DNA of 64,000 nt, from contig JAYKKM010000174.1 in assembly GCA_035772405.1 (NCBI GenBank), positions 196,001 through 260,000 of the forward strand, in the 5' to 3' direction. Position 1 is the stretch's first letter, and each line of letters starts with the position of its first letter. The notes beneath the pieces are model-generated. The model did no database searches, had not been told where the DNA came from, and saw only the letters and a program-made list of their open reading frames with translations. This DNA comes from Chrysogorgia sp. JL179-B06. Its lineage: Eukaryota; Cnidaria; Anthozoa; Scleralcyonacea; Chrysogorgiidae. The position numbers were made by a program, and so were the translations under genes. This document shows positions 1-12,284 of this stretch, one piece after another.

Positions 1-1114
1 TCTTGGGAAAACTAATAGGTATAGCCGAACTTAGGGATTTAGGGTGTAGGATTAGTATTAGGGTTACGATTTGGATGGACAAGGCTAATAGCGAGACTGG
101 ATTTGATATTAATAGCGAATTCGGAGTCGAGATATTTTTCCTACCTTATGTCTGACGAGCCAACACACCCTTCCGTTAATGAAAACTGTAAAGGTTAATC
201 ACGTTTGCCGATATATCATAGTGGCGGTGGTCTGTTATATTTCCAGCGAATGGCCTTCGTCTGAGACTGAGTGAAAATAAAGGCCGGTGTCACAGGAAAT
301 CCCGCCCCCCCCCCTCAGAAATTTGGTCCCCCCAAGAACACACTCCACTTTATCTCAGATAATGTGTGTAGATCATATACGCAGTGTAATATATTTTCGG
401 CCGTGAAATATATTTTCGGTAGTGCATTATGTTCTCTGCAGTAAAATATGTTTTCGGTAGTAAAATATATTTTCGGCAATGAATATTATTTTCGGCGGTG
501 AAATACGTTCTCTGCGGAACAGGAATGCATGGCATGTAGTAATATTTTTGACTACTCGAGTATCGCGCTTTTCGTTTGTGTCAGAATTATTTCGCAAGTC
601 TTCTAACCATTGACGATTGTGCTCTGTTTACGCGAAATGCTTTTGCGGTGGGCCAATTATTTGGGGGGCCAAATTTCCTGGGAGCCGGACCATGACTAGA
701 TAAAATAAACGGAGCTAACTAACATTTTACTCATGTAATACCATGATGACCTCGGGTTCTTTTGTTCTCGCCGGGTGGTTTAATCACGATATTCCCGGCT
801 TTAGCGGGGAGATCTCTAAATCTCCCGGCAAAGCCGGGCAGATTTCTAATTTCTCCCTGATTAAAATTCATGAGCCAAAATTCAAAGACACGACAAAGAG
901 TTTTGTTAATACGTTTTACACAACAAACAAAATAATTACACTACAATGTTAATGACAGTAAGATAAAGTGTTAACAATTATATTAATTTCCTACAATGGA
1001 AAATTGTTGAATACATCACTGATCATGCATTGTATTACACAATACTCCTACTATCAATTAGTTTTGTACAATGAAAACACTAGTTTCACCTCGGTCATCA
1101 TGGTATTACAAACT
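1..1114. other. repeat-rich intergenic DNA, no gene seen
   Basis: No coding exon could be supported here. At 380-520 there is a run of degenerate direct repeats built on TATTTTCGG and GAAATA. Around 800-850 there is a short palindromic stretch with CCCGGCTTTAGCGGGGAG and its complement. Confidence 0.5.
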
Positions 1115-1288
1115 AATACAATGGTTTTTAAGAATATAGTGATCAAATCTCCCGCAAACCGCGGAATGTTTGTGAAAGTCCCTCGGGACGCCTTCGGGCT
1201 TCGCCCTCATGCTTTCCCTCGGGACTTTCACAAACATTCCTCGGTTTGCGGGAGATTTAATCACTATATTCTTAAAAACCATTGTATT
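1115..1288. repeat. fold-back (hairpin) MITE
   Basis: The sequence from AATACAATGG to CCATTGTATT forms two inverted arms of about 70 bp. They are nearly perfect and run through CTCCCGCAAACCG and TTTGTGAAAGTCCC, around a roughly 30 bp loop. It would fold into one long hairpin. There is no coding capacity, which fits a non-autonomous fold-back element. Confidence 0.75.
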
Positions 1289-2885
1289 ACTTATAATAAA
1301 TTTCTGTGTCCACTACACGAAGTAAGAGCCCAAACGCCTCACCTCCGACACATACAACAATTATTTCGACAGCACAGCAATCTTTGTTATCTTACAGCAA
1401 TGTTTTGGCTAGGATTGCAATATTGCTAATTTCTCTTGCTCCGCCAAAACATTGAAAACATTGATCGCAGAGAAAGGAGTTCTATGACTCGAAAAAACAC
1501 ATTGCCCATACAACATTAGAACCATAAATATCTTTTCAAGTGGCTAAAAGTGTACATTTCCTGTCTGTGATCATGCGATGAACCTCATGAAATCGGCTAG
1601 TCACGTCAAATCTCAAGATTTGCCGTGACTAACTATTTATCTCTGTCTACACCTAGAAGCGGCAAATGTCGAATAAAAATGCTGATTCGACAAGTTCAGC
1701 TTCTGGTGTGCTTTGGGGGTCTTGCTAATAGACAAAATATAATCTAAAGATTGACAGCTCTAAAGCTCGAGCCATGAGTCGATAGACAATACAAAAGTGA
1801 AATCAAAAGAGATGACGTGAGATAAATGAAGCAAGAAAAGTGAAACAAGGAAAATAATCAAAGTGAGAAAAGTACAGTATAGAATGTAATGAGAGAAGAT
1901 GATTAAGAAATGTGATTTGAATTATTACGTGACAAGACAATTAAAAACAACATTTATGGTCAACTTATTATTTACAGGGTTTACTGGGTTGGGAATATTT
2001 TAAAACTAAATTCAAATATTTTCATGACCTGCTCTAACAGGGAATGCATTTTTTGAAGCATAATTGGTGAATTGTTGATTGAATTGTGGGTAAAAAATTG
2101 TGAATATTTGTTGACCTTGTGAGATCATGGGCACGTTGGCTGGTGCATTTCCACACTGGTGAGACAGTCTCGTCTCCTGTTTCACTCCAACCTCGTTCCC
2201 AGGGCATTTTGCCTCCACGGTGGAAGGTCGGCGAAAATGGCCCTGGGATCGGCTGGTCACATGATAATATCTGGGTGTTTTGATATGATAATTTATGATA
2301 ATTTATGATAATTTAGGTCATTTGTCTTTGTTTATGAAACACTCTGTAGACTTGTTCATGTAAAGCATTCATCCTAAAAGCAACTAATTCATAATACAGC
2401 CATGATTATCTCATAAATATTATTGAGGAACAAGTATATATCGAATGCAGTTCTTGACAATTAACCAAAGCCCTTATATTTCTTATTTGCGGTAAAATTT
2501 AAAGGCGAGAAAACTTCTTAACATGTGGATTTAGATGAATAAATTATACTCTAGCTGAATTAATCGAGTTTAAGAACTGGCCAATAAGAATATGGAATTG
2601 AGCAGCCGATCACAGGGCCATTTTCGCCAACCTTCCGCCGTGGAGGCAAAATGTCCTGGTTACGAGGTTGGTTTCACACATGAACAGAAATAATGTAAGA
2701 AGATTTCATTTACTGTTTTTACCTACCATATAGCTTTTGCTTTTTATTCATAGATCTGCTAGTTTTCCAACCCAAAAAATGTTTTGACATTTTTATAGAT
2801 GTGAATTTATTATACCTTAACTACATGAGCAAAATCAATAAAATATGACAGAAATTTCTATATTAAAATAGTAATGATCAATGTT
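1289..2885. other. intergenic DNA, downstream of cytochrome b5 copy A
   Basis: AT-rich sequence without a supportable exon. A short palindromic repeat with GGGCATTTTGCCTCCACGG lies at about 2178-2236. The same repeat recurs at 2608-2660 and 6843-6902, marking a small dispersed repeat family. Confidence 0.5.
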
Positions 2886-5863
2886 TTACTGTTTCTCTCC
2901 CACATTACGTGATGAAGACATCATTTTATACAGAGCTACTGCGATGATCCCAATACCGATTGCCACAGGGATAAACCATGCCAATACACTACTAAAGAAA
3001 ATGAAAAGATATACTAGGATATATCATCTTGTACATGGGTGAAAAAATATATATCATCTTGTACATGGGTGTTACACACCAGGCAAAATTTTGTGCAACT
3101 TGACTCACAAAGTTTTGCCATCTTTGTGTTTAACACAAGGTACACATGCACGTCCAGTCTCACAAGAGGAAAATTGCGAGACAAGTTGCAGATGGGGGTG
3201 TTACACAGTGTGCAACGCTGAAAATAGTTACTGCAATCATTGCCGAAAGTAGAACTACATTCTACTTTCTGCAACGATTGCAGCAACTTGTGTTGCAACA
3301 CTTTCCACCGTTGCAAGGTATGTTAAACTTTGCAATATTGGTTTGTGCAACTTGTCTCACAACGGCATTTGCGAAACAAGTGACACGAAAAATATCACAG
3401 TGTAACAGCGCCTTTAGACACAAGATGCACTCTGGGATGGTTTTTGCTCATCCAGCAAATAAATATATTCTTCAAAAATTGACTTAGTTTAGGGTTAATC
3501 TGATAGACAGGACTTAAGATATATTGTTAACCTATGAATGTGTTTTATTTTACAAATCTTATCCATTCTCCAAACACCTGCTATAATCATATTTACCTTT
3601 TTGAGCCATCTCGAGATTCCTCATTACTGCTAGGCCTTGAAAAGAAATTCAAAAAACCTGACATTGACCGGACGATACTTTCCCGTGATGCAACTCTACT
3701 GCACTGGTGTTATTTCTCTGAGTTATAATTCAAAAATATAGTAATAAGTCAAAAATGTTTTCAAAACATATTAGAATATTTTCCAGCTTTCACATGCAGA
3801 CATACCTTGTAGTCCTCTCTGTCTTCCTAAAAATATTGAAATGACAACAATTATTATAGTGCTGTGCGCCGGAGTGCCAGAGCGCTGCCAGAGCTCTGGC
3901 ATTTTTTGTGCAGACAGGCCGGAGCCGGGGTTGGGTTGTTTTTTTCCCGCTCAGGCTGGAAAGTCAGAATGACAAAAAATATGACAATTTCAACGAAGCG
4001 TAATTTGTTCACAAATAATGGCAACACTGAATTTGCTGAATGTGCATCCCTAATAGAAAAAGTCTATAGGCCTGCCTATATGCATGTCTATAGGCAACCT
4101 ATAGGATCCTATAAGAAACTTCTATAGGCAACCTATAGAGAAACCTATTAGCCTATACGTGTAGATGCCTATAGGTGCCTATAGGCTTCTATAGGCAATT
4201 GGAACATTGCCTATAGGTGACCTATAAGGTGCCTATAGACTTTTTCTGTAAGAGATATGATCTGAAGTCTTATCTGTTGAGTCAAACCATTTCAAAGTGG
4301 AGGGGTCAAATTTTCCAGAAGGGCATTGAAAAAAACCAACACATATTGATATAGTCCAATGCAGACAAACAAGATAGTATTTCTATTTTTGTTCACCATT
4401 TTTGAGTGCTTGTAGCAAAACAGGTCAATGTTTGAATCCCAAAATGGAAATTTCAGGAGGGAGGGGTTTCTAGACAAGTTGCCTTCTGTGGGGGGGAGGG
4501 AAAGGATATTTTCTAGAACTACACATTATATATATTATTCCTGTAGATACCACTTACCTCCCTTAAATCTCCAATATAATAATCCTTCATTAACTCACGA
4601 GCATCTTCCGAGTGTCCAACATCTTCAAATGCTTCTGTTGACAGTTGACCTGAATAATGTTATTTTAAAAAAGTAGAACTTGTAAAATCCTGTCACTAGT
4701 GGTTAATTAATATGGAATTGTATATATTGTTTTACCTGCTTGTTCTAACAATACCTCCTCACCACCTGGATGCTAGCGAAAATAAATCCAAACAAAAAAC
4801 ATTGTCAATGTTGTTTGATATATCGAAAAGAAGTTGATAAGTATAATAACAGCTGAACCTCACAAAAACTCACAGGAACTGTGGTACATCCTAGTTAATA
4901 GTACAGTAGTTAATAGTACATTACTTGATAGTTGATAATAGTAATATAAATAGTACAGTACAAAAAACATTGTCAATATTGCTTGATATATCGAAAAGAA
5001 GTTGATAAGTAATAACAGCTAAACCTCACAAAAACTCACAGGAACTGTGGGACATCCTAGTTAATAGTACAGTAGTTAATAGTACATTACTTGATAGTTG
5101 ATAATAGTAATATAAATAGTACAGTACAAAAAACATTGTCAATATTGCTTGATATATCGAAAAGAAGTTGATAAGTAATAACAGCTGAACCTCACAAAAA
5201 CTCACAGGAACTGTGGTACATCCTAGTTAATAGTACAGTAGTTAATAGTACATTACTTGATAATAGTAATAATAGTACAGTACAAAAAACATTGTCAATA
5301 TTGCTTGATATATCAAAAAGAAGTTGATAACAGCTGAACCTCACAAAAACTCACAGGAACTGTGGTACATGTATTATTATAAACACATGGGGAATTTCTG
5401 CCTAGTTAATAGATTCTTTTAGGATTCGAAATCAGCTGAACCCCATTGTATTATCGAGTATAAGTATTGTTCCGGGACATGTATCTTTTGAGACTCGTGT
5501 AAATATATTACTTACACAACATGCGGTACACTTGTACTACAACACTGTGCACACACATCCCGATAAGCTTTTTAAACTTTTATGCTTCACAAACTGGCAA
5601 ACTACCAACATAGCCATATTCTTTCAAACTTTCTTCAACTAGAAATAGCTAACCTCATCTTGCTATAAATGATTTCCACACCAATAAACTTGAGAACTAG
5701 ATATTTATTGGAACTGGAAGTCGACCCTCGGCCTCACCTCATCCACAAACTCCGTGACATCGTAAACCTTGTCATGTATTGCAAGCCACAAAGATTTCAA
5801 AGTGTTGTGTTTCTCGACTTCTTCGAGAGAGATCGTGGTTTTTGGTTCCTCGTTTGTCGACAT
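2886..5863 (-). CDS. cytochrome b5, copy A (6 exons, 134 aa)
   Basis: This is a membrane-anchored cytochrome b5, a heme electron carrier that normally sits on the ER and supplies reductases and desaturases. Coding exons on the minus strand are 5738-5863, 4736-4772, 4558-4649, 3806-3826, 3597-3619 and 2886-2991. All have AG/GT borders and consistent phases, giving 135 codons with the stop. Exon 1 carries [14 protein letters not shown]; exon 2 supplies the heme ligand motif HPGGEE; exon 3 carries the second heme histidine in EDVGHS. The fourth and fifth exons are micro-exons of 21 and 23 nt. The last exon encodes the C-terminal tail anchor (FIPVAIGIGIIAVALY) and a short luminal tail. Length and domain order match animal cytochrome b5. 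Assembly is by eye. Confidence is very high for exons 1-3 and 6, lower for the micro-exons. Confidence 0.9.
4064..4240. repeat. CTATAGG palindrome cluster
   Basis: Many copies of the near-palindrome CCTATAGG are spaced irregularly within an intron of cytochrome b5 copy A. The matching cluster in copy B is at 8337-8530. It is probably a degenerate minisatellite. Confidence 0.7.
4790..5372. repeat. about 166 bp tandem repeat, four copies
   Basis: Units begin near CAAAAAACATTGTCAAT at 4793, 4961, 5127 and 5283. Each contains AACTCACAGGAACTGTGG and TAGTACAGTAGTTAATAG. The array lies in intron 1 of cytochrome b5 copy A. Copy B has three units starting at 10099, 10267 and 10422. Confidence 0.9.
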
Positions 5864-5959
5864 ATTCAAAGTGACTACCACGGTGTTGCAATTTCGTGGA
5901 GTACTGAGAGGTACCAATCGGCGGGCGGCGAGCGGAGATAAGACCCTGGGTACGAGGTT

Positions 5960-6209
5960 GGTACCAGTGAGCTCTATATATATATATATATCTGGAGGGC
6001 TATCTGCCAGTCATTGGCCAGGCAAAAAGTGAAGCCCAAGATGGCCGACTTTGCACGTCAGTTTCAGTCCCCTACGCGGTTTATATATAAGTACAAACCG
6101 CGCAGGGGACTGAAACTGACGTGCAAAGTCGGCCATCTTGGGCTTCACTTTTTGCTCGGGCAGATAGCCCTCCAGATATATATATATATAGAGCTCACTG
6201 GTTGGTACC
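5960..6209. repeat. fold-back MITE
   Basis: Arms of roughly 110 bp run from GGTACCAGTGAGCTC through GGAGGGCTATCTGCC and CAAGATGGCCGACTTTGC to a short loop (TATATATAAGT). They are then repeated in inverse orientation and end GAGCTCACTGG. The element sits about 100 bp upstream of the start codon of cytochrome b5 copy A, so it could influence that promoter. Confidence 0.85.
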
Positions 6210-6223
6210 AATCCAGGCAGCCC

Positions 6224-6822
6224 GGACGTTGAGGGAGGCCGAGTCAGCGATGTATCAGCGGTTTCGCATAAAAAGTTCTTGAAAACAAAATCAGATACTC
6301 CAGCAGGAGAATATTTCTTGCCAAGATGGGATTGATTTAAAAAAATATAAATTGCTGTATAACTACAAATTTAGTACGATAACTGGAACTATAAAGGATC
6401 GTTGATGATGTTTAGACTTACATAAATTAATGATAACCCAGCAGTCCTTCACGTTGAAAGCCACAACTTATTGGAATTGTTAAGGCATTGTAAGCAGTAA
6501 ATTATTGGATTGTAACCGACCCCAAAACAACAAAGATCCTAACCCCCCGCCTAACGAGTTTTAAGACACGACCCAACTGATCCCCCACCCTCTTCTCCCA
6601 TAATTAGAGTCCTTAGTATATAGCGGGTAAGTAGGGTTAGAAAACTCGTTAGGAGGGGGGTTAGGATCTTTGTTGTTTTTGGGGTCGGTTACAATCCAAT
6701 AATTTACTGTTTAATACAATGTCAAGTAATTTGTGGCTTACAACGTGAGGGACGGCTGTGCTGTTGGAGTATCTGATGAACATTTTTATGCGAAATCGCT
6801 GACTCGGCCTCCCTCAACGTCC
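6224..6822. repeat. nested fold-back element, about 600 bp
   Basis: Outer inverted arms (GGACGTTGAGGGAGGCCGAG and complement) enclose a second inverted pair carrying GGATTGTAACCGACCCC and TTAGGATCTTTGTTG. There is no open reading frame of note. The structure fits a compound fold-back transposon. Confidence 0.8.
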
Positions 6823-7206
6823 GTGGAAGAGTTATACCCCTCCCAGGGCCATTTTTGCCGACCTTCCGCCGTGGAGGCAAAATGTCCTGGGAACGAGGTT
6901 GGTTTCACACATGAACAGAAATAATGTAAGAAGAAAATTTTTGGTTTTGTGTTTTTTCTGTTAGAAAACTGAAACTATGGGAGAAATTATATGAAATTAT
7001 ATTTAAAAGGAAAAAGGATGACAATTTCATTTACTGTTTTTACCTACCGTATTGCTTTTGCTTTTTATTCATAGATCTGCTATTTTTCCAACCCAAAAAA
7101 TGTTTTGACATTTTTATAGATGTGAATTTATTATACCTTAACTACATGAGCAAAATCAATAAAATATGACAGAAATTTCTATATTAAAATTGTAATGATC
7201 AATGTT

Positions 7207-10200
7207 TTACTGTTTCTTTTCCACATTATGTGATGAAGATATCATTTTATGCAGAGCTACTGCGATGATCCCAAATACCCATTGCCACAGGGATATAAAC
7301 CATGCCAATACACTAATAAAGAAAATGAAAAGATATACTAGGATATATCATCTTGTACATGGTGTTTTTGTGCAACTTGAATCACAAAGTTTCGCCATCT
7401 TTATGCACGTCCAGTCTCCCAAGAGGAAAATTGCGAGACAAGTTGCAGATGGGGGTGTTACACAGTGTGCAATGCTGAAAATAGTTGCTGCAATCATTGC
7501 CGAAAGTAGAACTACATTCTACTTTCTGCAACGATTGCAGCAACTTGTGTTCCACCGTTGCAAGGCATGTTAAACTTTGCAATATTGGTTTGTGCAACTT
7601 AATTGTCTCGCAACGGCATTGCGAAACAAGTTACATGAAAAATAGCATCGTGTAACAGCGCCTTTAGACACAAGATTGGTATGGTTTTTGCTCATTCAGC
7701 AAAGAAATATATTGGATGGTTTTTGCTCATTCAGCAAAGAAATATATTCTTCAAAAATTGACTTAGTTTAGGGTTAATCTGAGAGACAGGACTTAAGATA
7801 TATTGTTAACCTATGAATGTGTTTTATTTTACAAATCTTATGCATTCTCCAAACAACTGCTATAATCATACATATTTACCTTTTCGAGCCATCTCGAGAT
7901 TCCTCATTACTGCTAGTAGCCTTGAAAAGAAATTCAAAAAACCTGATATTGACTGGACGATACTTTCCCGTGATGCAACTCCACTGCACTGGTGTTATTT
8001 CTCTGAGTTATAATTCCAAAATATAGTTATAAGTCAAAAAGCTTACAAAACATATTAGAATATTTTCCAGCTTTCACAGACATACCTTGTAGTCCTTTCT
8101 GTCTTCCTAAAAATATTGAAATGACAAAAATTATTATAGTGCTGTGCGCCGGAGTGCCAGAGCACTGCCAGAGCTCCGGCATTTTTTGTGCAGACAGGCC
8201 GGAGCTGGGGTTGGGTAGTTTTTTCCCGCTCAGGCTGGAAAGTCAAAATGACAAAAAATATGACAATTTCTACGAAGCGTAATTTGTTCACAAATAATGG
8301 CAACACTGAATTTGCTGAATGCACACCCTAACAAAAAAGTCTATAGGCCTGCCTATATGCATGTCTACAGGCAACCTATAGGATCCTATAGGATCCTATA
8401 CGAAACTTCTATAGGCAATTGGAACATTTTCTATAGGCAACCCATAGAGAAACCTATTAGCCTATAGATGCCTATAGGTTTCTATAGGCAATTGGAACGT
8501 TGCCTATAGGTGCCTATACCTATAGACTTTTTCTGTAAGAGATATGATCTGAAGTCTTATCTGTTGAGTCAAACCATTTCAGCTACCGTAAATGGTCAAA
8601 TTAACAGAAACGGCAAAGTTAATACTCAGGAGTTATTGGACTATTGGTATCGCCACAAAAACGAATGCTTTGACACATCTAGCTCTCTCGTATTTTTCTT
8701 GTCCACTGTCCTCTGTCACTTCTTAACGATCTTTTCGTTGACGAGGAACATTGTCTCAAAGAAACGCTGCACACCTCTTCCAGGAAACAATGGTCACTTA
8801 GCGTTCATTATCACGTGAGAGAATCAAAAATGAAAAGCAAGTGTGTGTGAATTTGTTTTTTGAGAAACAATTATTTTCTCCTATAAAAACCATTGGCAAT
8901 TTACACTTGTATTTATTCGTAACTTATTCAGCTCTATAAAGTTTTCCTCATTTCTGGCATTCCTGGTTGTTTTAGCATTGTGTTTGCTTGAATTGAGTCA
9001 CTTGACAGTTTTACGGCTTTCACCAGCCTCATACCCAGACGTCTTTGGGAAAGTTCACTGGGAGAAGACCCTGGGTAAAAATTTGAGGCGAATAATATCC
9101 GGTTGGACTTTATCCCCAGCAAGCCGGAGCCGGATATCAGAGCTGCATGTATACAGCTGTAGTGGCCAGAGCCAGAGCTGAAAAACCAGAGTTTGCATAC
9201 CTCTAAATTATTATATAGGAATACTATATTGAAATACAATTTATGCTGCACTTTGACATGTGCATTTAACCACAATTCATTATATGAAGTAAATATTGTA
9301 TTTTGTAGAAATATATCAGAAGATGGGGCTTTATGTTATTTGCATGTTTGTTATCGTTACGGGGCCGTTATTTGGCCTGAGCCCTGGGGCAGTTGCCCTG
9401 GCTGTCCTCCTCTCAGCATGGCTGCATGGAATGTATTGGAAGGGAGGGTGTTGGACACCAACATTTCCAAAGGAGTGGCTGATCGTGGAGGGGTCAAATT
9501 TTCCAAATGGGCATTGAAAAAACAACACATACCTGTATTGATATAGTCCAATGCAGACAAACAAGATAGTATTTATATTTTTGCTCACCGTTTTTGAGTG
9601 CTTGTAGCAAAAACATTTGAGCACTTGAAGTAAAACGTTACAATGCTGAAACTATTTGTTTTCCCCCATGCCATTCAAACATTTTTGGAACGCTCAAAAA
9701 TTCCAGGGGTTAGGTCAATGCTTGAATCCCAAAATGGAAATTTCAGGAGGGAGGGCTTTCTAGAAAAGTTGCCTTCTGTGGGGGGGGGGGGGGGGGGGGA
9801 GGGAAAGGATATTTTCTAGAACTACACATTATATATATTATTCCTGTAGATACCACTTCTTACCTCCCTTAAATCTCCAATATAATAATCCTTCATTAAC
9901 TCACGAGCGTCTTCCGAGTGTCCAACATCTTCAAATGCTTCTGTTGACAGTTGACCTGAATAATGTTATTTTAAAAAAGTAGAACTTGTAAAATCCTGTC
10001 ACTAGTGGTTAATTAATATGGAATTGTATATATTGTTTTACCTGCTTGTTCTAACAATACCTCCTCACCACCTGGATGCTAGCGAAAATAAATCCAAACA
10101 AAAAACATTGTCAATGTTGTTTGATATATCGAAAAGAAGTTGATAAGTATAATAACAGCTGAACCTCACAAAAACTCACAGGAACTGTGGTACATCCTAG

Positions 10201-11004
10201 TTAATAGTACAGTAGTTAATAGTACATTACTTGATAGTTGATAATAGTAATATAAATAGTACAGTACAAAAAACATTGTCAATATTGCTTGATATATCGA
10301 AAAGAAGTTGATAAGTAATAACAGCTGAACCTCACAAAAACTCACAGGAACTGTGGGACATCCTAGTTAATAGTACAGTAGTTAATAGTACAGTACTTGA
10401 TAATAGTAATAATAGTACAGTACAAAAAACATTGTCAATATTGCTTGATATATCAAAAAGAAGTTGATAACAGCTGAACCTCACGAAAACTCACAGGAAC
10501 TGTGGTACATGTATTATTATAAACACATGGGGAATTTCTGCCTAGTTAATAGATTATTTTAGGATTCGAAATCAGCTGTGCTACCCCATTGTATTATTAA
10601 GTATAAGTATTGTTCCAACGACATGTATCTTTTGAGACTCGTGTAATATTACTTACACAACATGCGGTACACTTGTACTACAACACTGTACACACACATC
10701 CCGATAAGCTTTTTAAACTTTTATGCTTCACAAACTTGCAAACTACCAACATAGCCATATTCTTTCAAACTTTCTTCAACTAGAAATAGCTAACCTCATC
10801 TTGCTATAAATGATTTCCACACCAATAAACTTGAGAACTAGATATTTATTGGAACTGGAAGTCGACCTTCGGCCTCACCTCATCCACAAACTCCGTGACA
10901 TCGTAAACCTTGTCATGTATTGCAAGCCACAAAGATTTCGAAGTGTTGTGTTTCTCGACTTCTTCAAGAGAGATCGTGGTTTTTGGTTCTTCGTTCGTCG
11001 ACAT
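7207..11004 (-). CDS. cytochrome b5, copy B (6 exons, 134 aa)
   Basis: Tandem duplicate of copy A. Exons on the minus strand are 10879-11004, 10042-10078, 9864-9955, 8086-8106, 7880-7902 and 7207-7312. The splice phases are the same and the total is again 135 codons. The heme-binding part (HPGGEE, EDVGHS) is intact and almost identical to copy A. The last exon differs. Relative to A, one codon is lost at the acceptor, a 2 bp insertion shifts the frame inside the tail anchor, and a 1 bp insertion restores it, so residues around [11 protein letters not shown] replace the A version. The segment is still hydrophobic. It is probably functional. Whether the anchor still targets the same membrane is an open question. 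Confidence 0.87.
8337..8530. repeat. CTATAGG palindrome cluster (copy 2)
   Basis: Duplicate of the 4064-4240 cluster with an expanded GGATCCTATA motif. It lies in an intron of cytochrome b5 copy B. Confidence 0.7.
10097..10510. repeat. about 166 bp tandem repeat, three copies
   Basis: Same unit as 4790-5372, with one unit fewer. It lies in intron 1 of cytochrome b5 copy B. Confidence 0.9.
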
Positions 11005-11079
11005 ATTCAAAGTGACTACCACGGTGTTGCAATTTCGTGGAGTACTGAGACTGGTACCAACCCAGGCAGCCAGACAGCT

Positions 11080-12284
11080 TACCCCGGAAAAATTGGATGA
11101 AAGGGTAAATTTGAGGGAAATAAACTGTAAATTTGTGAATCTTGATGGCACAAACTCAGACAAGATGGAAATCTGTTGAAGAGTGTGATAGAGGGAAGAG
11201 ACTAAGAGGAAGAAAGAGAATGATGGTTGATAAGAGATCAAGGGTGGAAGGTCTTATTTCAATACCAAACAGGATGCAGAAGATAGAGATATTCTAGAGA
11301 GGAGCCAGCTTTGCTCTAACACCTGCAATGATGACTAGCTGAACACAAATGAGCTACTAGAAACAGGGACAGGACTAATCACATAGGCTGAATGTATCGC
11401 CTTTAACACAAACTACAAACAGCTACTTATATTAGAAAGTATGGTGGAATATAGACCTGCTTAACAGATCACAACAATTACCGACACCATACAAGAGACT
11501 TCTTTGTGTGCACCAAACAATAGACCTACCAACAAACAATACACGGTCCCACACCTGACGCAAAACCCACTCACATTGATTATGACACAAACAACCGATG
11601 ATGAGAAATATTGGCCCACGCTTAACGCATGACGCAAACCCTACTCACACTAATTATGACACAAACAAACAAATAAACAATGACATAATGACCAAGACGT
11701 GTATATAGGCAAACCCTGACAAACATGATTTACTCTGAAGATGACTGCCACTGAGGCTGTCGAAACATCAGTCACCAACAATATAGTCTTTCTGAAGACT
11801 ACAACCTGGACGATCAACTTCACACATCTAATGATGATAATATGATGGCACGACCCACATCATAATAGACATTCAGCAATCAGGGCATCTACGGTATAAG
11901 AGTGGGACTGTCACAAATTTCAAATGCCAAAATATATATCACTACCATATATTATATGAAACTTCTTATTGTTGAAACATTATAATTTTTATTTTATATG
12001 TGCTTAATCCTTTCGATCGCAGTCTTGACAATTGTCGAGGGTTAAGGAGATTACATGCATATGACTGATAAATAATTATTTTAAAATAAATTATTCCAAA
12101 AATTAAATTATACAATTGAATTATTAAAAATTACGTAAAAAGTCAACTATACATTATAATACATTTTGTAAAAAATTAGATCATAATAATCTGAGTTTCT
12201 AGATTTCTGTAAACTGTGAATACCAGCACAACCTTTTCTCTCTGTTTCATTCAAATTTGTGGAATACCATTAATGTTGTTACAC
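11080..12284. other. intergenic DNA between cytochrome b5 B and C
   Basis: No exon was recognised. The part at about 11500-11860 looks like the end of a retroelement: it contains a hammerhead-like core (see 11735-11766) and duplicated phrases such as GACGCAAAACCCACTCACA. The rest is AT-rich. Confidence 0.5.
11735..11766 (+). ncRNA. hammerhead ribozyme-like core (Penelope-type)
   Basis: CTGAAGA (the conserved CUGANGA box) is followed by a possible stem II, in which GACTGCC pairs with GGCTGTC with one mismatch, and then by GAAAC. Hammerhead motifs of this kind are known in the terminal repeats of Penelope-like retroelements. Stems I and III are not obvious, so catalytic activity is unproven. 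Confidence 0.4.

Larger units (their letters stand above)
2608..5935. repeat. segmental duplication, copy 1 (matches 6843-11070)
   Basis: This segment and 6843-11070 are collinear at high identity. Both carry the same cytochrome b5 exons, the same CTATAGG-rich cluster, the same roughly 166 bp tandem repeats and the same intronic sequence. They differ by small indels and by the number of tandem units (four here, three in copy 2). The simplest reading is a tandem duplication of one whole cytochrome b5 gene. Confidence 0.85.
6843..11070. repeat. segmental duplication, copy 2 (matches 2608-5935)
   Basis: Collinear partner of 2608-5935 carrying cytochrome b5 copy B. It is slightly longer: an extra stretch at about 9300-9700 contains a long G run at 9781-9799. 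It has lost one unit of the 166 bp tandem array. Confidence 0.85.

Noticed and set aside
968..1429. 153-codon ORF
   Set aside because: It runs through the fold-back element at 1115-1288 and has no family pattern.
8510..8818. 102-codon ORF in a cytochrome b5 B intron
   Set aside because: Overlaps a CTATAGG repeat cluster at its 5' end and lacks a recognisable family; the duplicate segment has no equivalent frame.
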